64,000 nucleotides of DNA from Paramecium octaurelia (Eukaryota; Ciliophora; Oligohymenophorea; Peniculida; Parameciidae). The position numbers and the translations under genes are program-made. The stretch is from positions 110,044 through 174,043 of the forward strand of contig CAJJDP010000085.1 of NCBI GenBank assembly GCA_905182995.1. The letters run 5' to 3'. Each line of letters opens with the position of its first letter. Within the stretch, counting starts at the first letter, position 1. The notes beneath the pieces were generated by a model. It had not been told where the DNA came from and did not search any database. It was given only the letters and a program-made list of their open reading frames with translations. Shown here in pieces: positions 53,808-64,000 of this stretch.

Positions 53808-55813
53808 TACAATTTATTTTCAAATTATCATTATTTTTTTCACTCTCATTTAACTAATAACCATTAAAAGAAAGAAATTAACCTAAGAGTATAAATGTCA
53901 AATATAAATAATCAAGATTAAATAGACAGTAAATTAAGTTAAAAAAAACATTCGAATCAGACCCCTCTGCAAAAATTACATATGTAAGCACAATTTTAAA
54001 TATTTAGTATATAAAAGGGTTGATTTAATAAAATTAATAATTAATATCCAGACTTGATTGAAGCAAACATATAAATAAGATTTTATTCTCTTATTGAAGT
54101 TATATGAGAACAATAGCAACAAGTTTTCCAAAATGCTCTTTCTAATCAACCTAAAATTCATACTAATTGTTGAGATGAATATAATAAAAAAATAATATTA
54201 GAATTAACAATGACTTATTTTAAATATTCGGAATTACACAGCCTTATTTAAGATAAATATATGGGAATACATAATCACTGTAAACCAAGAGAATTTTAAT
54301 ATTTAAATTCTCTTGGTTGTTTTTGATATATCGGAAAACAAAATTATTTAAATTCAGATTTGCATGCTCTTTTTCAAATTAAATTTTAGAATCTTTGATT
54401 TTTAACCAATCTAATTAAATAAACTTCAAACAAATACATTTCTTCGCATTAGATCTACGTAAGTTTTTTTAATTTCAAAATGTAATTTAATGTTGTTGTT
54501 TATTCATCATTCCCAAATGGATTGATTCTTTCTAAATTATCTAATAATTAGTATGATTTAATATTCTATTAATCTTATAGTCTAGCTGATATTTTATAGA
54601 TTTTAATTTGAAGCATTAAATATTTTAGTATTTTAGAGGGTAATTGATGTCGAAATTAATAATATAAATAATAAATGATAAGAACGAGGAGATAATCTAT
54701 AAATAATCAGAAATTAAATGAATAATAATCAGAATAAAAAAAAACATGTCGCCCAGACTAATAAAGTGAATTTTCTTTTTAACTTATAAAAGAAATTGAT
54801 TTAAAATTGGAAACAACCACATACACAATTTCAATCAAATAAAATAATAAAATAATAGTAGCATCGGAAGGTTGTAACATAAAAATATTTTAACTTTCAA
54901 ACCTTGCTCTTAAGTAAATTTAAATTTTTATGAACAATGAATACTTTGTAACTACAAGCTGCTTTCTAAAAAAGAAACCTTTATTAATTACGGGATCTGA
55001 AGATGAGACTATTACCATTTGGCCTTCGAATTTGTTTTCTTAGAACAAATTTTTGATAAAACTAAAAGGCCATTAGAATCATATTAGATCAATAATTGCT
55101 CATCCTACAGATCAACTTATTATTAGCGGGGGAGCGGACTATTGTATAAGGTTTTGGTCTACTCAAAAAAACTTTAAATGTATTCAAGTAATTGATGAGC
55201 AAAGAATAATATATTGCTTATCGATAAATCAATAAGGGAATTAACTCATTTCCTGCGGAGAAGACAATTATATTTTTGTAAGAACAGGATCAGAAAACTA
55301 GAGGTGGCTTTTAAAATAAAGAATAAATGCAAATCGGATTGGTTACAGACTATGTTTTTTAAGCACAAATAGTTTTGTATTCCAGCCAAACTTTAGGATG
55401 TAAGGAAAAAACACTCTCTATATTTATTCTCTTGATTGTTTTGATAAATATATTATCTAAGAATAAGTTGCTGTTTCTGGAGGTGATTAATATTGCACTT
55501 TTTTTTTCCCTTCTAAATTTATTCCTTTAAAATAAATTTTGATTAATAAGAATGGATAAACAATAAATATTATTCAGGTTTCAATTTAAGAGGGAAATAA
55601 AAATTTATTGTAAAATTAATGTTGGAAATTTACTTTAAAATAATCGATTGAGTATGGTAAAGGTACTGATGGAAATATCTTCGGAACAGTAAGTGATGAT
55701 GGAGAATTTTTGATCTCATGGGATGACGAATCTAAGTCAATCCAAGTCAGATAATATTTAGCTAATTGAGGAAATAATTATATATAAAATTTTGAATTTT
55801 ATTATTCGAATTC
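53808..55813. repeat. Exact 2006-bp block, copy 2 (likely assembly artefact)
   Basis: Second copy of 51801-53806, including the WD40 ORF. Confidence 0.9.
54675..55769 (+). CDS. WD40-repeat protein, identical second copy
   Basis: Base-for-base copy of 52668-53762 inside the duplicated block. Count as one gene unless read depth or long reads show a true tandem pair. Confidence 0.5.
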
Positions 55814-56603
55814 AATTGATGAAAAGTTGATTGAATGCAAATTGAACACTATTCTAAACTATATTACCTGTTCTTTTTTTTGTTCTTTCATCAGGTATTA
55901 TTCTTATCCACTGTAGATATGATGATATCTGTAGTGATAAATTTATGCTCGGCCAATGTCCTGATCATTACTTAGTACTTATCAATGGATATTTTAGTTC
56001 TTACTGTCTAAAATTTCCTAAAATGTTGGAATTCAAGAATATTTTAATTTTATCTAAGTTACAAAAATTAAGATAACAAACTTGAAAATATTTTCAAATC
56101 AACATAAGCATAACATAGTTTTCTTATCTTTTAATAAAGCCTATTGCTTTTTCTTAAAGGCATTATTATTTAATTAGAAAGCCGGTTACTGCTTTATCAA
56201 TTTCTCTTTCAAATTCTCAAAATAATATTTACTTAATTTTTATTTTATTTGCATTTGTTTATGTTAAGCCTTATTTGATACACTTTAAAATATATAATAA
56301 GAATAATCAAAGATCAGAATTATCAATCTGAAATGGAATATATCTATGATAATTACATTACATTGACATTAAGTAATGGTTGAATAATAGAACATGTTGT
56401 TCAAAGTTGAAATTAATTTACTAAGTAGTAACTTAATGTAGTTTATTTGATTGGAATGCTTATGTGTATCATGGTATCTTATTATAGAAATTTATTCAAA
56501 TCAATTAAGTTTAACCTATTTTAACTTTTTTTATTAAATTTTAAATTGAGGCTAAATTTGCTTGCTTTAATTATTTAATTCAATATTTTTTTAAAGTATT
56601 ATA
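55814..56603. other. Spacer
   Basis: AT-rich; no gene seen. Probably holds the promoter of the downstream WD40 gene, whose in-frame upstream stop (TGA at about 56547) is 57 bases before the chosen ATG. Confidence 0.5.
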
Positions 56604-59165
56604 ATGTATTGTACTTTTGAAAAGTAAGAAGATCTGTATAAGGTTTTAGCGATGTCAAAATAGATTGACGTATTAATTTACAGTGTGCTATTTGAAATAT
56701 TTAGAAAAGAGGAGATTTCTGATAGTCTGGAATTTTTTTCAAAATGTGAAAATCAAACTCATTTTGAATAATATATTTTGCAAGTGGAAAATTTATCATT
56801 CTTTTAAAAGGAGTAATGGCTATAAGTTGGATAAACTAACATTTAGATGATTACTAATGTTATCAAAAAATTGATGGATCATGATTTTAATTATTAAAAT
56901 TATTCTAAGGAAACCTACAGAAAAACGAGAGAAGAATTAATTAAAAAAATATCAGAGGATAAACTGATAGTGGAATTTTTAAAATTTTTAGTTAGACTAA
57001 CAGCTATAGATAATAAATTGATATAATGTGGATCAAATTCCTTTAATTTATTAGTTTAAATGAAAGTTAATTTTAAATAACATTCCTTTGAAAATATCAA
57101 GATTAGAGACTCTTCACTAATAGGAGCAAATTTATTTTAGTGCAATTTGAGCGGATCTGAATTTTCAAATGTGGACATAAGTGGAGTGAAATTAAATGGA
57201 GCCTTGTTATTTAATTGTAAATGGAATAATTTAAAAATTCAGGAGTTACTTTAGCTAAATGGTCATACCGATTATGTCCGATACGTATGCTTCTCACCAG
57301 ATGGTTCTACATTAGTTTCTCATAGTAAAAATAACTTTATCTATTTGTGGGATGTTAAAACAGGGAAATAAAAAAAAAGGTTTTATCATCATCATTAATA
57401 TTTTGTCAATTCAATATGTTTCTCTCCCAATCGAATTACATTGGCATCTGGTTGTGAAAAGGGGTTGATTTTTTTAAGTTGTGTATAAACTGGAAAAAAG
57501 CAATTAAAATTAAAAAGCCAGAATGGAATAATAAATTCGCTGAGTTTTTCTCCTGATGGTACAGCATTGGCATCCGGCGGTTAAGATTAATCCATCCTTT
57601 TGTGGGATATAAAGACAGGACAATAAAAACTCATTTTAAATGGTCATTGTAGTAAAGTTCAATCATTATGCTTCTCTTGCGATGGTACTACATTAGCATC
57701 TGGTGGTCAAGATTCCTCTATCCGCATATGGGATATTAAAGCAGGAAAATAACAACTTCTCTTAAATGGTCATGGTGGTAGAGTTCAATCATTGTGCTTC
57801 TCATCTGATGGTACTACATTAGCATCAGGTAGTACAGATAAGTCTATCCGTTTATGGAATGTCAAGTTAGGAAAATAATAAGCGATATTAAATGGTCATA
57901 GTGATTGTGTCAATTCAATATGCTTCTCTCCGAATTGTTCTACTTTAGCATCTGGTAGTAGTGATAAATCTATACGTTTATGGGATGTCAATTCAGGACA
58001 ATAACAATCCTAATTGGACGGTCATGTTGATAGAATTGAATCATTATGCTTTTCTTCTGATGGTACTACATTAGCATCTGGTAGTGCAGATTAGTCTATC
58101 CGTTTATGGGATGTTAAGTTAGTACATTAATAATTTGAATTAGAAGGTCATAGTGATTGTGTCAATTCAGTATGTTTTTCCCCTAATGGAGACACATTAG
58201 CTTCTGGTAGTGATGATTTGTCTATTCGTTTATGGGATGCAAACACAGGAAAATAGCAATTCAAATTAGAAGGTCATAGGAATGATGTCAGATCAGTATG
58301 CTTTTCTCCTGATGGTACTAAGTTAGCATCTGGCAGTGATGATAATTCTATTCGTTTATGGGATGTTCTAACAGGATAACAAAAATTGAAATTAGAGGGC
58401 CATAGTGAGAGAGTCTGGTCGGTGTGCTTTTCACCTGATGGTACTACTTTAGCATCTGGTAGTGATGACAAGACTATTCGTTTATGGGATATTATTACAG
58501 GACAATAAAAATCTAAATTATAGGGTCATAGAAATGATGTTAGATCTGTTTGTTTTTCTCCTGATGGTGCTACATTAGCGTCTGGTAGTGATGACAAATC
58601 TATTCGTTTATGGGATATTAAAACAGGGTAATAAATATTCAAAATAAATGGTCATGCAGATTATGTTACGTAAGTATGCTTCTCTCCTGATGGTACTACA
58701 TTAGCATCTTGCAGTTATGATAAGTCAATTTGCTTATGGGATGTTAAAACAGGAAAAAAATAATCTAAATTAATTGGTCATAGTAGTAGAGTTCTATCAG
58801 TATGTTTTTCTCCAGATGGTAAGACATTGATGTCTGGTAGTGGAGATCTGTCTATCCGTTTATGGGATTGTAAAACAGGGCAATAAACTACCAAATTAAA
58901 TGGCCATAGTAAATGGATTCAATCAGTATGCTTCTCATCTAAAGGTACTACATTTGCATCCGGCAGTAATGATTAATCTATCCGCTTATGGGAAATCAAT
59001 ACAGGAATAACAGTTCCATCCTCAAATAAATGTATTTAAGTCGTGCCTTCTAAATTCAAAACCCCACTATAAAACAATCAAGTTTTTAAAGGTTGTATTA
59101 ATTCAATTTTATTTAGTAAATCCTATTGTTTCTATTTTGCTCATAGCCCAATACCAGCACTTTGA
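56604..59165 (+). CDS. Pentapeptide-repeat plus 14-blade WD40 protein, 853 aa
   Basis: Intronless ciliate-code ORF from ATG 56604 (first ATG after an in-frame TGA) to TGA 59163-59165, 854 codons. Residues about 1-150: alpha-helical, conserved in Paramecium WD40 proteins ([15 protein letters not shown]). Residues about 155-210: pentapeptide-type A(D/N)Lxx pattern ([27 protein letters not shown]). Residues about 215-815: 14 WD40 repeats with the core (L.GH...[28 protein letters not shown]) at a 42-residue period; the first three are degenerate, and repeats 8-14 are the most alike. Fourteen blades would make two seven-bladed propellers. A truncated half repeat ends the protein. Many repeat-internal TAA/TAG codons sit at the QQ following TG(K/Q). 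Likely a scaffold protein; partners unknown. Confidence 0.93.
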
Positions 59166-61790
59166 AGCATATGGGGCCCTTATCTTTTAGGGAGAATTTC
59201 TAAATCATTAGGGCAAAGATTTAAGATATTTATTCGAATAAAGAGGAGGTTGTATTTTGGATAACCAAAATTGAATTTTAATGATATAAAATTGTATTTT
59301 TTTTATTTGATGATATTTTAAAACAATATTAATTGAAAACTAAACCTATTTTAGTAGTTTTACAAAGTTTTTCAATTCAAATCACTTTAAAATATTAATA
59401 TTTCTCTTATGAATTATTAAAAGATGTAATTCAGATAAGACAATTTCACAAGGTTTTTGACATCAAAATAATTTTAGTAGTCTTGAAATTTAAGGAAAAA
59501 GAAACAAAGAAAAAGAAAAATTTGATTGTGTTAAATGTAGTTGTTAATTTTTTTCAAAGAATAGGCCAGAAATTTACCAATGATAATCTTACATATATTA
59601 TACTGTTTAAGGGCTATGGGGAACAGCAATATCAGTTTTGTGACTAATTAATATCAGATTTGCACATCAATTATTTTATATGCTATTATAAAAATGAATT
59701 GTGGAAAAAGCAGAATACAAAAGAGTAAAGAGAAAAAAAATTAGACCAAAATTTTGTTTAAACTAAAGATTTTTCAGCTAATTCTCTTGCATAGATGTTG
59801 TATAGATGAGATAAAATATTTTTTAAAATTCTGAATTCAGGCTAGTCATTTATAAAGTAATTTTGATAGAATAGCATATTTTTCATTTTACTTAATCAAA
59901 TTGTTCATTTAGATACAACTAGCTAATTGATTTTCTTGTTTAACATCTATTGATCCAAGAAAAACATCCTATCAAATGCAAGTTCTTTAATGATATGATA
60001 AATAAAAAAACAACTTTATTATGGAAATCATATTTCATAAAAATTAAAGTTCTACTTAAATACTAAGATGTGTAATCATTTTCCTAGCAACCATTGAAAA
60101 TAATTATTAACTACATTACTTCTAGTAGATATTTTCTTAAATATAATTATCATCTTTATTGCTGTATTATGGTTAGGCCACAAAGCAAATTTAGATATCT
60201 TGATTCATTATATCTATCAATTGAAATTTCCATTTTAAACAGGAGATTATTTTTGAAGACAATTTGAATTAATTTCTAGATCCTCTATCATTTATCATTA
60301 ATTTTAAGGATAAGTACATAAATCTTATAAATCTAACAATCTGTGATTCATTGGATTGCATTAAGAGAATTTAAGCATTTTATTTTTTTTAGTTGTAAGT
60401 ATTTATAAATACTACTTGAATTCTGGATGATAATGAAATAAGAAAGATAAATGTTATTATGATTGATATTCTTCTTGTATTTGCGCGTTTTACAATTCTT
60501 GATTTTATTTATTTAGTTAAATCATCTGTACTTTCTCAGATTGGTTAGCGATTTGTTATATTTGATTGATTAGGTGTTCGATCTTTGAAAAAAAATCCAC
60601 CTTATTTTTATCTTGCATAGAATGTATTGGAGGTTTTTATGATCCTACTTTTATGAAGCAAATTTACTTTAAATCCACTAAGGTTAAGATTGACAAACAA
60701 TCATGAACAGAATTTTGAAACAATGTATGGTTAGGATTTAATGTAAAAAGAAGACCACCCAAATTTATCTGGAATGTGTTCTTCATCAAATCCCCATTGC
60801 CTACTTCGATCTATACTAAATTATCTAAAAGAATGTGAGAGTTGACTTTTGAAATTAATTACCATATCTTAACTTCAGAAAATTTGATTCGAAAGAATCT
60901 ATTCGTCATAACTCTAAACAATAATAGCCGTTAATAATGGAACGCTGTAGTTTGAGAAGATAAAAATTTTCAATATCATTCCATCGTAAGGCTGAATCGA
61001 TCAATCCCATGGCTGCATTGGCCTCCTATATTGTAATTTTCATGGTCATTAATAATAAAATAAAATTTTTTAATTTGAATTTCAATTTTTTTTAGTTTGA
61101 AGGACTATCAGGTCTATAATCGTAACTATTACCGTGTTCCCTCCAACCAGACTTGTTCAACAAGACCACATATCTGACACACTGACTGCAATTACAACTC
61201 CTTTCCAACCTTAACGTTAGAACACAATTTTAATGTTCCTTTGGTCTCAAAATTTATACCAATATTATTATTAATTCTAGAGAAGCTTGAAGCTAAATTT
61301 TGGAGGTACTTTGAAATAGTTATATATCTCCAAAAACAAATTTAATGAATTTATTTTTCTTGAGTTTTGGCTCTAAGAAAATGCTATATTTTTAATAATC
61401 TCTTTTCTACTTCTACAATACCAATAATTAATTTGAACTTCTAATTTCTAGGATCGTATTGTTATCTTTGCATCAATTCATAGGTTTACTTTATATTGAA
61501 TATGACTTGTGCAAATAGGTAGGTAAGTATGAAAAAACTGAGTGGAAGTTTAAATATCGATTAAACAGTGACCCATTTTTTGATTATATTTCTATAATTA
61601 ATTAAGATTAAAATTGTAACAATAATAAATATAAAAAATCTTTTAAAGGAAGTTTTTATTAGGTAAATTCGATATTTAATAGTAAATTTACAAGGAAAAT
61701 CTTTGATGTAGAATTTATTTTATTTTTGATGATTCTAGCCTTCTATTCTTATAATAGAGTTTGATTTTATTTTTTAAAATATAATAAAAT
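59166..61790. other. Gene-poor stretch with TGA-interrupted coding-like DNA
   Basis: About 59350-59810 (+) has an open frame of about 150 codons with a Lys-rich centre (YGEQQYQFCDQLISDLHI), possibly chance. About 60600-61330 (+) has a string of protein-like pieces cut by TGA: SCIECIGGFYDPTFMKQ, NLSGMCSSSNPHCLLRS, NNGTLQFEKIKIFNIIP, then DYQVYNRNYYRVPSNQTC. They are Cys-containing and look like an eroded extracellular protein. Elsewhere nothing is seen. Confidence 0.35.
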
Positions 61791-64000
61791 TCAATCCTAT
61801 CTCTATCCTATCTCTATCCAGAGAATAATATTGACTAACTTTGCATTTCTCGACTTAATAATTTATGCTAATAATTGTGAATTGAGCTAATAGTTTGAAT
61901 AGAACTAAAAATATTTCAATAATTACGGTCTATTTTTTATTTATATTTTAGAAACAGTCAAAAGGAATTTTCTTAATTTTAAGAAAATATCTTTAATCCT
62001 TTATTCTTTTTTATATTTTTCATCTATTTTAACAACAAATTGATTTGATAGATTTGTTAATTTCAAATATTTGAAAATTGAATTTACCGATTTCATGATA
62101 GCCAACTTATATTTTTTGTAATAAATTTTTACTATACTTTCAATAAATGGAAAAGTTATAATAAGAAAAAGTACCATCAAACATGTTTAGAATGCGAGAG
62201 ATATCCCTATATTATTTAGCTATTCGCTCTCATATTTAATAGCGGATAAAAATATTGATATTGAACATATTTAGCCTGACTATAAGTCAAACTTATTGAA
62301 TTTTGTTATAATGTAGGGCTTTTTGTTAATGCCTAGTAGTTAGTAAATAATTAGGCTCAAACCTATTAAGGAAGCTTTCAAATGTATTTTAGTCTCAAAA
62401 TATGTCAAAATCAGAATCATAATAGCTCTTTTACTCAATTTTATTTATTCCCAGTAATAGCTTTCTTTTACATATTCATTTTAAAGATAACAAACATGAG
62501 GTCTGAAAATGTAGTAGTTATCCAATCCTTTTCTATGAAAATACATTAACAAAAACAATGACAGAGGAATTAAACAACCAAAGATAATCAATCCAGGAAG
62601 GACCAAATACATAAGCCATTAAAAATGAGTTTCTGTATTAAATTTTAATGTTAGATCTCCTGATATATATGATAAATTGGATATTTCTCTATATGAAACC
62701 AGTGAACATAACCTAATTTGAAATAAATTATACATTTTGATACATCCTGCGTAAGTGAAAATATATAAACAAAGTAATGTATTTGAATTGTTATTTAATT
62801 TAAATTTGAATGAATGAGATTTGAAAATATGATCAATCCAAAAGTTATTATCAGGACTTGCATTAACATCAGTATCAAAATTGAGATAATTTTTGAATAG
62901 ATTAACTCAATATCTACTGATTGAGATAAATAGCAATCTAAATTATTAGCCATTGAATAAGATTAATTACTGGCTTATTCAACAAAGTTAAACTAAAACG
63001 AAAAAGTAATATTAAATGCGAATATTACAGAATAAATCCATAAATAGTTTATAAGCATTTTTATTAGAATACCCTCAAGATCTATAAATATTAAAATAAT
63101 ATACCTTGATTTAATTTAAAAAGGATTTCATTAAAGCTTCCTTAAATTTTGTAATATAAGAATAAATCATTTGATTTTCCAATACTTTTTAAGGTAAGTA
63201 TTATTGAAAATATGGCCCTAAGAGTATAACCAAAGATTACCATGCAGTATTTAAGATGAAAGGAACAATGCTATTGTAAGGATTTCTTTCCTATATTAAT
63301 TTTCATTTATTTTCAAGTATCTTGTATTCCAAAACAAAGAAAACATTCAGAATTTTATTAATTTTTTATAAACTTTCCATTTCCTTAAATATCATAAATA
63401 TCACATTCTTCACACAAAGCACCAATATGGCCTACAGTACATAGTTCATCTGCAACACCCCACTCTCCTTAACAAAACCTTGTTATTTTAAAACATAAGG
63501 TGGAATAATCCGATAAATAATTTGGTCTCCAATAGCCCTGCTATAATTTGATTTGATTTGAAGTTATCTCCTAAAATTTCTCCTTATCAAATATTGAGCA
63601 CTTAAATGTATCATATGTCACAGAATAAAATCCTTGATTTGATTCGCATGTTTAACATCCATTATCGAAGTAGAACTCTCCGAGTTGACACTTATAACTT
63701 TTAGCTTAAATGATGTATTTTAAAGGATTTTCAGAGTCTGAAGTAGAACAAGTAATGTCGACATCTAAATACGTGTTCTCTCGATCGTATGGATCGAATG
63801 AAAAAGAAATTGAACTTAGGTCAAAGTGATTTTTTTCAATATTATAAGGCAATTAAATTATTTTTTGGTTGTTTCCATCAATTATTTTTCCATTCATTTT
63901 CATAATCCATTCTTTTATAAAACAAGTTGAATTAATAAGATTTTTCTGCAACTCTTTTAAATTATTCTTAAACATTAATTCTAACTATTTAATCTACTTA
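61791..64000 (-). CDS. Second giant cysteine-rich multi-pass membrane protein, 3' part
   Basis: Paralog of the 2872-aa protein at 18289-27002; the 5' part lies beyond the window. Matching landmarks in order: FDPYDRENTYLDVD, YKCQLGEFYFDNGCQTCES, GYWRPNYLSDYSTLCF, GHIGALCEECD, then membrane segments, SYREISNLSYISGDL, and a C-terminal multi-pass region ending at TGA 61793-61791. Introns at 63218-63240 and 63082-63104 (23 nt each) sit at the same places as two introns of the other gene; that gene's fourth intron has no counterpart here. Two irregularities break the frame: a TA-bounded insert near 63294-63324 and a frame change near 62786-62818. The gene may need IES removal to be functional, or may be decaying. 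The tail ends in a short tandem repeat (CTATCCTAT type, 61796-61820). Confidence 0.82.
63294..63324. mobile_element. Candidate IES (31 bp, or 28 bp at 63297-63324)
   Basis: Within the giant-protein paralog the frame is lost between the Cys-rich module and the first membrane segment. Deleting the segment from the TA at 63294 to just before the TA at 63325 leaves one TA and restores the frame into the conserved NPYNSIVPFI. A 28-bp choice (from the TA at 63297) also restores it. Size, TA borders and a TACA end fit Paramecium IESs; the other end matches the consensus poorly. It is not a GT...AG intron. Confidence 0.5.

Noticed and set aside
58274-58471. 65-codon minus-strand ORF
   Set aside because: Antisense shadow of the WD40 repeats at 56604-59165.
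1-64000. CRISPR arrays, bacterial operons, ribosome binding sites, rRNA genes, telomere repeats
   Set aside because: None seen; the sequence is eukaryotic nuclear, with no CCCCAA/CCCAAA telomere-like tracts or regular spacer arrays.

Overview
The window looks like nuclear DNA of a ciliate close to Paramecium. It is about three quarters A+T. Every credible gene reads through TAA and TAG as glutamine and stops at TGA. Introns are tiny (21-29 nt, GT...AG). The gene families are also typical of Paramecium: tetratricopeptide (TPR) genes built from one-repeat exons, B-box-like zinc fingers, long WD40 proteins, and very large cysteine-rich multi-membrane proteins. Standard-code ORF calling is misleading here, and all gene models below were read with the ciliate code.

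Layout. 1-1433: 3' part of a TPR gene (+). 1434-2646: decayed coding DNA. 2647-5575: one 1464-bp block present twice around a single N. 5965-8345: a complete 14-exon zinc-finger/TPR gene (+). 8346-12555: mostly unresolved, with a 972-N gap. 12556-16332: a 1258-aa single-pass membrane protein (-). 18289-27002: a 2872-aa cysteine-rich multi-pass protein with four introns (-). 26688-29193: duplicated block around an N. 31430-33139: a decayed TPR gene. 34408-37014: duplicated block. 37690-38110 and 42530-43215: further TPR relics (-). 40638-42135: a WD40 gene (-). 43600-44560: a decayed non-LTR reverse transcriptase. 44605-45012: a relic of the 1258-aa gene. 45450-47806: duplicated block around a 321-N gap. 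47769-48601: a Tc1/mariner-like transposase relic. 49178-49387: a relic of the giant membrane protein. 49727-50686: an ORF of unknown function. 51801-55813: duplicated block carrying one WD40 gene twice. 56604-59165: an 853-aa WD40 protein with 14 blades. 61791-64000: 3' part of a second giant membrane protein (-).

Five exact repeats sit directly on either side of N characters. They are best explained as contig ends that overlap but were not merged, so copy numbers there should be halved.

Intact genes alternate with eroded gene copies and transposon relics. One gene contains a short TA-bounded insert whose removal restores the frame, as an internal eliminated sequence (IES) would. I infer that the scaffold may be germline (micronuclear) DNA, but this is not proven. 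The intact genes suggest signalling and scaffold proteins (TPR, WD40) and cell-surface proteins; no operon-like or pathway organisation is visible.
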